From Nocardioidaceae bacterium (GTDB taxonomy: Bacteria > Actinomycetota > Actinomycetes > Propionibacteriales > Nocardioidaceae): a stretch of DNA of 64,000 nt. The stretch covers positions 379,881-443,880 of the forward strand of contig JAUJOD010000002.1 of NCBI GenBank assembly GCA_030447865.1, written 5' to 3'. The notes beneath the pieces are model-generated. The model worked only from the letters and a program-made list of their open reading frames with translations, was not told the origin of the DNA and did not search any database. Of this stretch, positions 44,593 through 53,823 are shown piece after piece; the stretch's first letter is position 1; each line of letters starts with the position of its first letter. A program made the translations under genes and the position numbers.

Positions 44593-46932
44593 GTGAAGAA
44601 GTCTGCGGCTGAGCAGCATCGGCTGACGTTCCTCGTGTGGCTCGCGACCGTGGCCACGTCGCTGGCGTTCTTGCCGGCTCTCAGCCAACAGCGCTACGCC
44701 CTGGTAGGGGCCCTCGTGGCGGCAGCGGTCGCGGTGACCGGCACCCTGCTCCGACTGGTGCGGATCCCTGCGGTCGTCGTACTCACTGCACAGCTGGTCG
44801 TGATCGTCGAGCTGCTGTTCTTCGGTTACGGACGCCATCTGCGCTTTGGCTTCGTGCCCACCAAGGCGTCGTTCGAGACCCTTTCTCGCCAGCTCGAGAA
44901 GGGAATGCAGGTGGCCCAGGAGTACGCCGCGCCCGCCCCGGCGAGCGTGGGTCTGCTCCTCATGGTGGTGTTCTTCATCGCTGCAATGGCAGCGGTGGCC
45001 GACTTCCTCGCCGTAGGACTGCGCCGAGTGCCCCTCGCCGGACTGCCGCTCCTCGCGCTCTACACAGTTCCCGTTGCAGCGGTGGTTGACGGGGTGCCGT
45101 TCTACGGGTTCCTGCCGGGTGCCGTCGGCTACCTGGTGCTCCTGATGGCTGACGAGCGGGACCGGCTGACCCACTGGGGCAAACAGGTGACCCGCACCGC
45201 CGCACCTGAGGGTGCCCGCGCCAGCATGGATACCTCAGGGCTGACCGCCGCGGGACGCCGGATCTCGTTCCTCGCGTTGTCAGCGGCCGTCGCGCTGCCA
45301 ATCGTCGTCCCTGGCTTCTCGAGTACGTTGCTCGGGCACCCGGCGAGTAAGGGTCCCGGAGACGGTGGCGTCGCCGAGTTGACGTTCAACGACCCGATGA
45401 TCAGCCTGGCGAACAGTTTGCGCCGTCCCAACCCGGTCGACCTGCTCACAGTGACGGGCGACACCCAGCCGCAGTACTTGCGCCTGACGGTCCTCGACCT
45501 ACCCGGACCGGACGCCTGGACCGCCCGACCGGTTGACCTGGGCAGCACGGTGCCGCTGGCGAGTACGCTCCCTCTCCCCACCGGGATGGCACGAGACGTC
45601 CCGACGCAGCCCCATGAGATGAGCATCTCGCTCGAGGACGCCTTCCCAGACGATAGTGCCTGGCTACCGGTCCCCTTCCTGCTCCGCTCCGTCGACGTCA
45701 GCGACAGCTGGTCGTACGTGGCTGCGGACCAGACGGTCGTCGCCCAGTCGACGGCTGCCGCCGTTGGCCTGCCGAGGTACAACGTTGCCTACTCGAAGAT
45801 GAGCCTTCCCGAGTCGCGGCTGGAGGCGGCGGGGGAACCGCCGGCCGACATCGTAGAGCAGTACGGCCAGGTGCCGGGCGGCATTCCCGGTGTGGTGATC
45901 GGGACGGCGCAAGCGGTGACCGTGGAGGGTACCAACGACTATGAGCGCGCGAAGCTGTTGCAGAGCTTCTTCCGTGACCGTGGCGAGTTCAACTACGACG
46001 TCAATGTCGGCTACGGCTACGGCTACGAGGCGATGGCTGCCTTTCTGGACGAGCGCCGCGGCTTCTGCCAGCAGTTCGCGGCCACGATGGCGATGATGGC
46101 CCGCATCATCGGCATCCCGTCCCGTGTGGTGGTCGGCTTCTTGGAACCCGAGCGGAGCAGCGCCGACGGATACGTTTTCACCTCAGACAACCTGCATTCC
46201 TGGCCAGAGCTGTACTTCGAGGGGGTGGGCTGGGTGCGGTTCGAGCCGACCCAAGGCGTCGGGGCGCCGTTCCCGCAATGGGCCGAGCGCACCACTCCCC
46301 CGTCCCCGTCACTTGCCACCCAGGACCCCCTCCAAGGGCCCGACAGGGACCCTGAGCTGCAACCCAGCCCTGAGCCCGCACCCGCTGACAACGCGGCAGG
46401 AGGCGGCGGATCCGGCGGAGGCGTCCCGCTGTCGCCGGGTTGGCTGGTGTCGCTCGGTGCGTTGGCGTTCTTGTTCCTGCCGGCTGCACTGCGCACCGCC
46501 GTACGCCGAGGCCGGATGACGCGACCGATCGACGACGCTGATGCCGCTGAGTCGGCCTGGCTCGAGCTACGGGACTTCATCCGCGACCTGCGGCTCCCGT
46601 GGAGCGGCTCCATGACGCCACGAGCGAGGGAGCGGTCGGTCGCTCCGTTGCTGAGCGGCGACGACGAAGCGCTAGGAGCGCTGAAGAGGCTGGCCATCAG
46701 CGTCGAGCGCGCACGTTACGCCCGTTCGCTACCTCCCGGGGTGTCCCCGGCGTCCGATGCCAAGACCGTCATGGCCTCGTTGTCCAGGAGCGCCCGCAAA
46801 GGTGAGCGGGTGCGAGCGCTGCTATGGCCTGCGTCGCTGCTGGCGGAGCTCAGGGCCACCTGGAGGCGGCTGCGCCCGTCGCCTCGTCGACGGCTCCGCG
46901 GGGAGCTCCGCGGGGAACCCGCCGCCCCCTAA
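44593..46932 (+). CDS. Membrane transglutaminase-like protein (TgpA type)
   Basis: The 779-residue protein has a TgpA N-terminal bundle of about six helices, an extracellular domain, and a transglutaminase-like domain with catalytic Cys492 (RRGFCQQFAATMAMMARI) and His535 (DNLHSWPELYFEGVGWVRFEPT). A Pro-rich linker, another helix (PGWLVSLGALAFLFLPAAL) and a cytoplasmic DUF4129-like end follow. I chose GTG 44593, as GAGGAGG lies ten bases before it and the DUF58 stop is adjacent. With moxR and DUF58 it may modify or cleave an envelope protein, but no substrate is known. Confidence 0.88.
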   Translation: MKKSAAEQHRLTFLVWLATVATSLAFLPALSQQRYALVGALVAAAVAVTGTLLRLVRIPAVVVLTAQLVVIVELLFFGYGRHLRFGFVPTKASFETLSRQLEKGMQVAQEYAAPAPASVGLLLMVVFFIAAMAAVADFLAVGLRRVPLAGLPLLALYTVPVAAVVDGVPFYGFLPGAVGYLVLLMADERDRLTHWGKQVTRTAAPEGARASMDTSGLTAAGRRISFLALSAAVALPIVVPGFSSTLLGHPASKGPGDGGVAELTFNDPMISLANSLRRPNPVDLLTVTGDTQPQYLRLTVLDLPGPDAWTARPVDLGSTVPLASTLPLPTGMARDVPTQPHEMSISLEDAFPDDSAWLPVPFLLRSVDVSDSWSYVAADQTVVAQSTAAAVGLPRYNVAYSKMSLPESRLEAAGEPPADIVEQYGQVPGGIPGVVIGTAQAVTVEGTNDYERAKLLQSFFRDRGEFNYDVNVGYGYGYEAMAAFLDERRGFCQQFAATMAMMARIIGIPSRVVVGFLEPERSSADGYVFTSDNLHSWPELYFEGVGWVRFEPTQGVGAPFPQWAERTTPPSPSLATQDPLQGPDRDPELQPSPEPAPADNAAGGGGSGGGVPLSPGWLVSLGALAFLFLPAALRTAVRRGRMTRPIDDADAAESAWLELRDFIRDLRLPWSGSMTPRARERSVAPLLSGDDEALGALKRLAISVERARYARSLPPGVSPASDAKTVMASLSRSARKGERVRALLWPASLLAELRATWRRLRPSPRRRLRGELRGEPAAP

Positions 46933-46949
46933 CGCCCCCTACTACGGAG

Positions 46950-46994
46950 TTGTCAGAACCCAGTCGGCCTATAGGCCGAGCACGTTCTGACAGG
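46950..46994. repeat. 45-bp two-arm palindrome, copy A
   Basis: The outer arms TGTCAGAAC (46951-46959) and GTTCTGACA (46984-46992) enclose an inner hairpin TCGGCC-TATA-GGCCGA. The element aligns base for base with copy B at 53824. It lies between the convergent transglutaminase and DUF3040 genes, 17 bases after the former's stop, so it could act as a bidirectional terminator here. Confidence 0.75.
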
Positions 46995-47013
46995 TCCCGG
47001 AGGGGCGGGTGGA

Positions 47014-47409
47014 TCAGTAGTCCTCGCGGCGACGGCGCCAGCGGTCTTCCATCCGGTTCATGAACCCCGACGACTTGGGTACGGCGGAGCGTCCCTTGGC
47101 CTTCCCGATCGAGTGCACGTTGTCGGGTAGGTCCGGCTCCCGCAACCGCCGCCAATGGGTGAGCGCGACGTACGCAGATGCGAGCATCACGACGAATCCA
47201 CCGACCGCAACTAGCGTCATCATGAGCACCGCGCCGGTCATCAGCAGAGCTACACCGACGAAGAAGGCGACCGTGGCGAGAATCGCCATTCGCTTGGCCT
47301 GCGAGCGAGACGTGGCACCGCGCAGGGCGGAGACGAACTTCGGGTCTTCGGCCGCGAGCGCTTCTTCCATCTGCTCAAGCAGACGCTGCTCTTCTTCGGA
47401 GAGCGGCAC
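47014..47409 (-). CDS. DUF3040 membrane protein
   Basis: The 131-residue protein begins MPLSEEEQRLLEQMEEALAAEDPKFVSALRG, the DUF3040 signature. Two transmembrane helices follow (MAILATVAFFVGVALLMTGAVLM and TLVAVGGFVVMLASAYVAL), then a basic tail (MEDRWRRRRED). The family is actinobacterial, close to the dcw cluster, and its function is unknown. GTG 47409 has GGGAGGA upstream. It is convergent with the transglutaminase gene across palindrome A. Confidence 0.9.
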   Translation of the reverse strand: MPLSEEEQRLLEQMEEALAAEDPKFVSALRGATSRSQAKRMAILATVAFFVGVALLMTGAVLMMTLVAVGGFVVMLASAYVALTHWRRLREPDLPDNVHSIGKAKGRSAVPKSSGFMNRMEDRWRRRREDY

Positions 47410-47565
47410 CGTGTCCTCCCAGCCGACGCGACAAGTTGATGGTGGGTCCGTCGTGCTTACAGTCTAAGCGCGCATCGCAGAGGGGCAAGACCAGGCAACC
47501 AAATAGGTGGACGCCGCGTCGTTAGGTCGACACCGATTGCCGGGTGACGATGGAAGGATGGGCTC

Positions 47566-48351
47566 GTGAGGAAACTGTCGGCAGCCGCCACCGCCGTAAG
47601 CGCGGTCGTCGCCCTCGTTGCCAGTGCCGCTCCCGCCGGAGCTACACCGTCGGCGCCCCAATCCGCTTCAGCAGCAGCCGCCACGAACGCCGCTGCGGCT
47701 GCCCCATTCACCATGAAGAACCGCTGGGCCAGGGAGGTCACACGCTACGGTGACGCCGACACCTCCGTCCGCGACATCGACCACGTCACCGAGCTGCAGT
47801 ACCGGCTCAGGTGGGCAGGGGTCTACAACGGCCCGGTCACCGGGTACTTCGGATCGATGACCCGAGACGGCGTGAAGCGGTTCCAGAAGCGGGAGGGGCT
47901 GCGCCGGACCGGGGTGGCTGGGCACCGGACCTGGGCGCACCTGCTGCACGACACCGTCCGCCATCGTGGCCAGATCCCCAAGATCTGCAAGACCGCCGGG
48001 TGGCACGCGTGCTACGACCGGTCGATGCACCAGGTGACGCTGTGGCGCAGCGGGGTCATCCGCAACACCTGGCTCGTCAGAGGTGGCGACTCCGACACCC
48101 CGACCCGCACCGGCAACACCCGGGTCTACTACCGCGACAAGGACCACGTCTCCGGTCTGTACGGCAGCCCGATGCCCTACTCGCAGTTCTTCGACGGCGG
48201 CCAGGCGCTGCATGGGTCGGGGCTGATGATGGACCCGTTCGTCGGCCACAGCCACGGCTGCATCAACATGTACATCGAGGACGCCCGCCAGCTGTGGAAC
48301 CTGACCTCCAACAAGCGGTTGTACGTCAGCGTCTACGGCGCCTGGGACTGA
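47566..48351 (+). CDS. Secreted L,D-transpeptidase with peptidoglycan-binding domain
   Basis: The 261-residue protein has a signal peptide (MRKLSAAATAVSAVVALVASAAPAGA), a PG-binding domain (ELQYRLRWAGVYNGPVTGYFGSMTRDGVKRFQKREGL) and a YkuD domain. The catalytic Cys232 sits in SHGCINMYIEDARQLW. It probably forms 3-3 cross-links between peptidoglycan stems or anchors proteins. The start is GTG 47566 with GGAAGGATGG before it. The gene converges with dinB and their ends overlap by 19 bases. Confidence 0.9.
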   Translation: MRKLSAAATAVSAVVALVASAAPAGATPSAPQSASAAAATNAAAAAPFTMKNRWAREVTRYGDADTSVRDIDHVTELQYRLRWAGVYNGPVTGYFGSMTRDGVKRFQKREGLRRTGVAGHRTWAHLLHDTVRHRGQIPKICKTAGWHACYDRSMHQVTLWRSGVIRNTWLVRGGDSDTPTRTGNTRVYYRDKDHVSGLYGSPMPYSQFFDGGQALHGSGLMMDPFVGHSHGCINMYIEDARQLWNLTSNKRLYVSVYGAWD

Positions 48352-49592
48352 CCCGACGGCGCCACCGACGGCTCCAGCAAGGTCGCTGGCCGGACGGCGT
48401 ACCGGCCGAATCGGTGAACCGCCCGGTCGACGGCCCTTTCGGCGTCCTCCCACCCGAAGGGCCGCTCGTCCAACCGCAGCTGCCGTGTCGCGACGACTGC
48501 GTCGCGAAGCCCCTCGACTCGCACGCCGACGAGTCGGATGCGGGCCCGTTGCAGGCCAAGGCCGGTGAACAGGTCAGCTGCGGTGGCGTAGATCTCCGGC
48601 GTCACCGCGGTGAAGTTGCCCAGCGTGCGGGACCGGGTGAGAGTCGTGAAGTCGCTGAACCGCACCCGCACGGTGATGGTGCGCCCGCTGACGTGGGCAG
48701 CTCGCATCCGGGCGGCGACCTTCGTCGAGAGCCGCAACAGCTCGCGCAGCACGACATCGGGATCGTCGGTGTCGCGCCCGAACGTCTCGTCGGCCCCGAT
48801 GCTGTGCTCGGGTTCGTCGGCTCCCCGCTTGGCGACGATGCGGCGGTCGTCATCGCCCCAGGCCAGCGCATGCAGCCGGGCGCCGACACGAGGTCCCATC
48901 GCCCGCTGCAGCACCTCGACTGGGGTGTGCGCGACATCGGCGATCGTGCGCAGGCCGAGCCGGTGCAGCGCTGCGGCGGTCTTCTCGCCAACCCCCCACA
49001 GCTCTTCGACCCCTTGTGGGTGCAGGAACGCGGTCACCTCGGTGACAGGTACGACAACGAGCCCGTCGGGCTTGGCCTGCCGCGAGGCCATCTTGGCCAG
49101 CTGAGGGGTGGAAGCCACCCCCACCGAACAGGTGATCCGTTGCTCGTCGGCGATCCGGGCCCGTAGGTGCTCACCGATCGCCGTGGGCGAGGAGAACCGG
49201 CGAAGGGACCCTGACACGTCGAGGAACGCCTCATCCATCGACAGCGGCTCGACGATCGGCGTCACGCTGCGGAAGGTCTCCATGACCGCCGCTGAGACGG
49301 CGCTGAGGCACGCGAAGTCCGGGGCGATCACCACCGCCTGCGGGCACAGCCGGCGGGCCCTGGTCATCGACATGGCCGAGCGGACGCCGTACACGCGGGC
49401 GGCGTACGTCGCCGACAGCACGACGCCGCGGTGTCCCCCGCCGACGATGACCGGTGCGTCCCGCAGCTCGGGGCGGTCACGGATCGCCACCGAGGCGTAG
49501 AAGGCATCCATGTCGACATGCACGACGGTGCACCCGGCATCGTCGGCCGCGGCGGTCTCGCTGCGCGGCCGACTCCTGCGCGACCAACTCAT
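48333..49592 (-). CDS. dinB: DNA polymerase IV (Y family) DinB
   Basis: The 419-residue Y-family polymerase has VVHVDMDAFYASVAIRDRPEL (Asp27), YGVRSAMSMTRARRLCP and PLSMDEAFLDVSG with catalytic Asp120-Glu121. The thumb HhH (GVEELWGVGEKTAAALHRLGL) and little-finger domain follow. Because these acidic residues are kept it should be an active polymerase, unlike ImuB, which lacks them. A clamp-like QLRLD stands near the C-terminus without the usual Phe. The ATG at 49592 overlaps the dnaE2 stop by four bases, so the two are translated together under the SOS box at 53748. Confidence 0.93.
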   Translation of the reverse strand: MSWSRRSRPRSETAAADDAGCTVVHVDMDAFYASVAIRDRPELRDAPVIVGGGHRGVVLSATYAARVYGVRSAMSMTRARRLCPQAVVIAPDFACLSAVSAAVMETFRSVTPIVEPLSMDEAFLDVSGSLRRFSSPTAIGEHLRARIADEQRITCSVGVASTPQLAKMASRQAKPDGLVVVPVTEVTAFLHPQGVEELWGVGEKTAAALHRLGLRTIADVAHTPVEVLQRAMGPRVGARLHALAWGDDDRRIVAKRGADEPEHSIGADETFGRDTDDPDVVLRELLRLSTKVAARMRAAHVSGRTITVRVRFSDFTTLTRSRTLGNFTAVTPEIYATAADLFTGLGLQRARIRLVGVRVEGLRDAVVATRQLRLDERPFGWEDAERAVDRAVHRFGRYAVRPATLLEPSVAPSGQSQAP

Positions 49593-52500
49593 CCTGCACT
49601 GCCCGGGCTGCGGTGCCACAAGCTGCGCGGCACGGACTTGGTGTCGTCGCCAGCGGGGCGGATATCGGCGTACGGCGACTGCTTGAACCCGCTGGTGTGC
49701 ACCAGCACCCGCCGCCGACCCATACCCCCAGCTGTCGGCGCGGCTTCTTCTTCGCCGGAGGTGGGTGGAGAGGCCATCACCGGCCGAGTCGAGCGGCTCT
49801 CGGCCGCGCCGCGCACCGTCTGCTCGCTGGCGAGCTCCCCTTCAGTGAAACCAGGGGGGAGCTGGCTCATGAACGCGTCGACCCCGGCCAGGCCCTCCCG
49901 CTGCCAGACGTCGTGCAGGGCCGGGAGCTCCCAGCATCCGGTGGCGCGCAGCGACACCCCGCGGGGGCCGGTACGCCGCAGCTCTCCGCGCACCACCAGC
50001 AACCAGGAGTGGAACAAGGTGGCGGCGTAGGGGCCTTGGGCGTCTTCGAAGAACGTCGCATCGACTGGTCCGGTGCCGTCGTCGAGGGTCAAGAAGATGA
50101 CCCGACGGCCGGAGCGGATCGGCGGGGTCTGGGTGGCGACCTTGACTCCCGCCACGAGCAGCTCGGACTTGCTCCGCCGGCCCAACAGGTCGCGGGACCG
50201 AGTCACCGAGAGCGCGTCAAGCAGCGGTGCGTAGAAGTCGACGACATGAGCGCTGACGTCGAGGCCGAGGATCTCCAGCTCGGCCCGCACCCGTTCGGCC
50301 CGTGACATCTCCGGCAGCCCCGACGTCTCGGTGAGCTCGGGGATGTCGGCAAGGTCGAGGGCCAGCTGACCGGCAGCAGCCGGTCGGTCGGTGGCGCGGC
50401 TCCACCTGTCGAGCTCGGCCACCTGCAGCAGCAGGTCTCTGCGGGTGACGGTGCTGCGCCGGCGTACGGGCACCGGTGAGCCGATGCCGTAGACGGAGTC
50501 GAGCCCACCAGCGAGCACCAGCCGTTCAGCTGTCAGCCGGGACGGCCGGGCGCGCTGCCACAGGTCGGTGAGAGAGGAATACGGCCGCACAGCCACGATG
50601 CGGGTGATCTCGGCCGCGCTGATGCCCTTCACGTCGGCGAGCGACAACCTGATGCCGTAGCCGCCCCCAAGATCCGCGGACACCTTCTCGACCCGGTAGA
50701 CCGCGTCGGAGGCGTTGACGTCGAGCGGCAGCACAGTGATGCCGAACTGCCGGGCGTCGTCGAGGATCAGCCGTTTGGGGTACATGCCGGGGTCGTGGGT
50801 CAGCACTCCAGCGAGGAAAGCCGCAGGGTGGTGGGCCTTCAGCCACGCCGACTGGTAGGTCGGCAGCGCAAAAGCTGCCGCGTGGGCCTTGCAGAAGCCG
50901 AACGACGCGAACGCCTCGAGCACCTCCCAGCACCGCTGGGCGAGGAACGTGGAGTAGCCGCGAGCCAGCACCCGCGGGAAGAACCAGATCTTCATCGACT
51001 CCTTGCCCTCGCGGTCACCGAGGGCTCGGCGCGCCTCGTCGGCCTCGGCGAGGGTGCATCCGGTCAGCACAGCGATCATCTCGATCACCTGCTCGTGGAA
51101 CACCACGACGCCACAGGTCTGCGCCAGCACCGGCTCGAGGTCGGGATGCAGGTACTCCGGCGCTGACCAGCCCTGCCGGGCGCGCAGGAACGGAGTGACC
51201 ATGTCGCTCTTGACCGGGCCCGGCCGAAACAGCGAGATGTCAGTGATGAGGTCGTCGAAGGTCTCCGGGCCGAACTTGCCGACAAGCTCACGCTGGCCCG
51301 GCGACTCGATCTGGAAGCACCCGAGCGTCTTGGTGCTCGAGATCAGGGCGTACGTCGCGGGGTCGTCTCGCGGCACCTGCTGCTCATCGTCGATGTCGAC
51401 CTCGGCCCCGTCGACGCGGCGTACCTCATCGATAGCGTGCGCCATCGCCGACTGCATCCGGATGCCGAGCACGTCGAGCTTCAGCAGCCCGAGGTCTTCG
51501 ACGTCGTCCTTGTCGAACTGGCTCATCGGGAACCCGAGATAGCTGGACTCCACCGGCGTGCGGTCGAGCAAGGTAGCGTCGGACAGCAACACCCCACAGG
51601 GGTGCAGCGCGATGTGACGGGGCAGCCCGTCGAGCTTCTCGACCAGCCGGAACAACACGTCGAGTCGCTCGCTGCCGAGGCCGGAGGCGCGCAGCTCGGG
51701 GAGCTCGCGCAACGCCGTACGCGCGTCCCTTGCCCGGATGTGCGGGAACGCCTTGGCGATGGAGTCGATCTCACCCGGTGGCATGCCGAGCGCGGCACCG
51801 ACGTCGCGGACCGCGTGCCGGACCCGGTAGGTGTCCATCATCGACACGCACACGCACCGGTCGCCGGTGTAGCGCTCGAGGATGCGCTCATAGACCTCGG
51901 TACGCCGCGCCGACTCCACGTCGATATCGATGTCGGGCAACGCCTGCCGCAGCGGGGACAAGAACCGCTCCATCAGCAGGCCGTAGCGCAGCGGGTCGAC
52001 ACCGGAGATGCCCAGCAGATAGTTGACCAGGCTGCCCGCACCGGACCCGCGGGCGGCTGCCCGAACCCCCAGATCGCGGATCAGGTCGACGACGTCGGCG
52101 ACGGTGAGGAAGTACGACGAGTAGCCGAGCTCGCCGATGATCGCGAGCTCGTCAGCGAGCCGGGCGCTGACAGCTGCGTGCTGGTCGGCGGGATAGCGGC
52201 GTCCGATGCCGGCGTCACAGCGAGCCTTGAGCACGGCATCACCTGCGGTGACAGAGCGGGCCGCGAGCTCGGGCAGGTGCACTTCACCCAGGCCGAGGTC
52301 GGCGCGCGGGTCGAGGGCACAGCGGTCGGCAACTGTCCTGGTGTGCGCAACCAGCCGGTCAGCCGCCCGCTCCCCCAGCCCCGCCAACCGGCAGATCTCG
52401 TCGGCGATGTCGGCCATCTCCTTGCCGGACTTCAAGAAGCCCTCGGCGTTGGTGCGGTCGACATGGCGCCGGTCAAGCGGCACCAGCCGGCGTACGGCGT

Positions 52501-53344
52501 CCAAGACGTCGACGGTGGCTGCATCGGACCGGTCGGCGTAGCGGACGGCGTTGGTGAGGACCATGCCGTGACCGGTGGTGTGCGCCACCCCGGCCATCCG
52601 GGCAGCGTGCGGGCTCGAGCCGGGGCCGGCACCGGCGGCGCGATGAGATACGACCTCGACCAGCAGGTTGGTCGGGTCGGTGCCGACACGCCAGCTCTGC
52701 AGCACCGCCCGGGCGAGGTCGTCTCGGCGGAGCGTTGCTGCCCAACCCAGTTCGGAAGTGGGCCCTAGGAGAACCAGCAGATCGGAGCCGGAGGTGAGCC
52801 CGCTCAGCGAGTCGGCGACGAGCTGTTGGGTGACGACGGGGTTGCCGCGCTCACCGCGCAGATGGGTGGCCGACACCAGCCGGCACAGCGCCGCCCACCC
52901 CACCTTGCTCCCGGCGAGCAGGGTCACCCTGGGCAGCATCGGGTCGCGGTAGGTGCCCCCGCGTGCCGGCGTGCCGCGCGCGGTGGGTGCTCCGCGCGGG
53001 GCGGGTGCTCCGCCCGCCGGTGAGCCGCCGGAGTCGGCCGGGCTGGAGCCGGCTGTGTCGCTGGAGCCGGCGAAGTCGGCTGTGTCGCTGGAGCCGGCGA
53101 AGCCGGCAGGCGGCCGCACCAACCCGGTCGGCTCGATCGCCAGGTCGACCCCGAGCAGCGGCCGGATCCCGCTCGCCATACAGGCCTTGACGAACCGAAT
53201 CGCGCCGTACATGCCGTCGCGGTCGGTGAGCGCGAGCGTGTCCATGTCGGCGTCAGCGGCGCGTTCGACGAGACGGGCGGGAGATGACCCGCCGTACTTC
53301 AGCGAGTAGCCCGACGCGACGTGCAGGTGGACGAACGGGTCCAT
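49589..53344 (-). CDS. dnaE2: Error-prone DNA polymerase DnaE2
   Basis: DnaE2 is the damage-induced C-family polymerase for translesion synthesis. The 1251-residue protein opens with a PHP domain (FVHLHVASGYSLKYGGSSP), has the catalytic LPDIDIDVESARR, FGFCKAHAAAFALPTYQSAWLK and a C-terminal OB fold (VATQTPPIRSGRRVIFLTLDDGTG). A low-complexity Ser/Gly/Ala/Pro insertion at about 79-130 interrupts the PHP domain and includes a repeated AGSSDTA. It starts 52 bases after the DUF6504 gene and overlaps dinB. dnaE2 normally partners with ImuA and ImuB; neither is in this window. Confidence 0.93.
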   Translation of the reverse strand: MDPFVHLHVASGYSLKYGGSSPARLVERAADADMDTLALTDRDGMYGAIRFVKACMASGIRPLLGVDLAIEPTGLVRPPAGFAGSSDTADFAGSSDTAGSSPADSGGSPAGGAPAPRGAPTARGTPARGGTYRDPMLPRVTLLAGSKVGWAALCRLVSATHLRGERGNPVVTQQLVADSLSGLTSGSDLLVLLGPTSELGWAATLRRDDLARAVLQSWRVGTDPTNLLVEVVSHRAAGAGPGSSPHAARMAGVAHTTGHGMVLTNAVRYADRSDAATVDVLDAVRRLVPLDRRHVDRTNAEGFLKSGKEMADIADEICRLAGLGERAADRLVAHTRTVADRCALDPRADLGLGEVHLPELAARSVTAGDAVLKARCDAGIGRRYPADQHAAVSARLADELAIIGELGYSSYFLTVADVVDLIRDLGVRAAARGSGAGSLVNYLLGISGVDPLRYGLLMERFLSPLRQALPDIDIDVESARRTEVYERILERYTGDRCVCVSMMDTYRVRHAVRDVGAALGMPPGEIDSIAKAFPHIRARDARTALRELPELRASGLGSERLDVLFRLVEKLDGLPRHIALHPCGVLLSDATLLDRTPVESSYLGFPMSQFDKDDVEDLGLLKLDVLGIRMQSAMAHAIDEVRRVDGAEVDIDDEQQVPRDDPATYALISSTKTLGCFQIESPGQRELVGKFGPETFDDLITDISLFRPGPVKSDMVTPFLRARQGWSAPEYLHPDLEPVLAQTCGVVVFHEQVIEMIAVLTGCTLAEADEARRALGDREGKESMKIWFFPRVLARGYSTFLAQRCWEVLEAFASFGFCKAHAAAFALPTYQSAWLKAHHPAAFLAGVLTHDPGMYPKRLILDDARQFGITVLPLDVNASDAVYRVEKVSADLGGGYGIRLSLADVKGISAAEITRIVAVRPYSSLTDLWQRARPSRLTAERLVLAGGLDSVYGIGSPVPVRRRSTVTRRDLLLQVAELDRWSRATDRPAAAGQLALDLADIPELTETSGLPEMSRAERVRAELEILGLDVSAHVVDFYAPLLDALSVTRSRDLLGRRSKSELLVAGVKVATQTPPIRSGRRVIFLTLDDGTGPVDATFFEDAQGPYAATLFHSWLLVVRGELRRTGPRGVSLRATGCWELPALHDVWQREGLAGVDAFMSQLPPGFTEGELASEQTVRGAAESRSTRPVMASPPTSGEEEAAPTAGGMGRRRVLVHTSGFKQSPYADIRPAGDDTKSVPRSLWHRSPGSAG

Positions 53345-53396
53345 CAGGCACAGCCTGGAGAGCTCAGCCGGCCAGAACGCGGTGAGCCCAAGAGCG

Positions 53397-53729
53397 TCAG
53401 TCGAGGCTGCACAGGAGACGCCATGGCTCCCCTCCCCACGAGAAAGCCAGGTCGAACACTCCGCTGCTGCGCCGGTCGCGGGCCGCCTCGACCCGCCATA
53501 CCTCGCGCTCCTCGAGCAGCTCCGCAGTGGCGCGGGTCGCCGCTGCCTCGTCGGAGACGCCTAGCAGTGCACTCACCCCTGCCTGCTCCCACCATGCGCC
53601 GGTCTCGACCCAGTGGCCGAGAATCGTGCGCACCACCCACAACCGATCGCGCCATACGAACTGCTCAGGAGCCTCACCGCCAGCTACGAGCCCCTTCCGT
53701 ACGTCGATGGGCTCGCCATAGCGGCGCAC
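53397..53729 (-). CDS. DUF6504-family protein of the mutagenesis operon
   Basis: The 110-residue protein starts RRYGEPIDVRKG, continues PEQFVWRDRLWVVRTILGHWVETGAWWEQAG and ends VWRVEAARDRRSSGVFDLAFSWGGEPWRLLCSLD. It resembles the DUF6504 family, which occurs beside Y-family and DnaE2 polymerase genes in Actinobacteria; its function is not known. GTG 53729 has AGGAGG five bases upstream. It is the first gene behind the LexA box, so it is expected to be damage-induced together with dnaE2 and dinB. Confidence 0.82.
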   Translation of the reverse strand: MRRYGEPIDVRKGLVAGGEAPEQFVWRDRLWVVRTILGHWVETGAWWEQAGVSALLGVSDEAAATRATAELLEEREVWRVEAARDRRSSGVFDLAFSWGGEPWRLLCSLD

Positions 53730-53747
53730 AGGACCTCCTCTCGACTG

Positions 53748-53763
53748 TCGAACACGTGTTCGA
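53748..53763. promoter_or_regulatory. LexA (SOS) box of the DUF6504-dnaE2-dinB operon
   Basis: TCGAACACGTGTTCGA is a perfect palindrome matching the actinobacterial LexA consensus TCGAAC-N4-GTTCGA. It lies 19 bases before the GTG start and overlaps the putative core promoter (TTTACT about 17 bases upstream of TTCGAC on the minus strand). Confidence 0.92.
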
Positions 53764-53823
53764 ACAGTCAGTAAACCCCGTGTCTGCTCGTTGCGTCAAC
53801 CCCTTCCCTCCCCTCCTGCCGAC

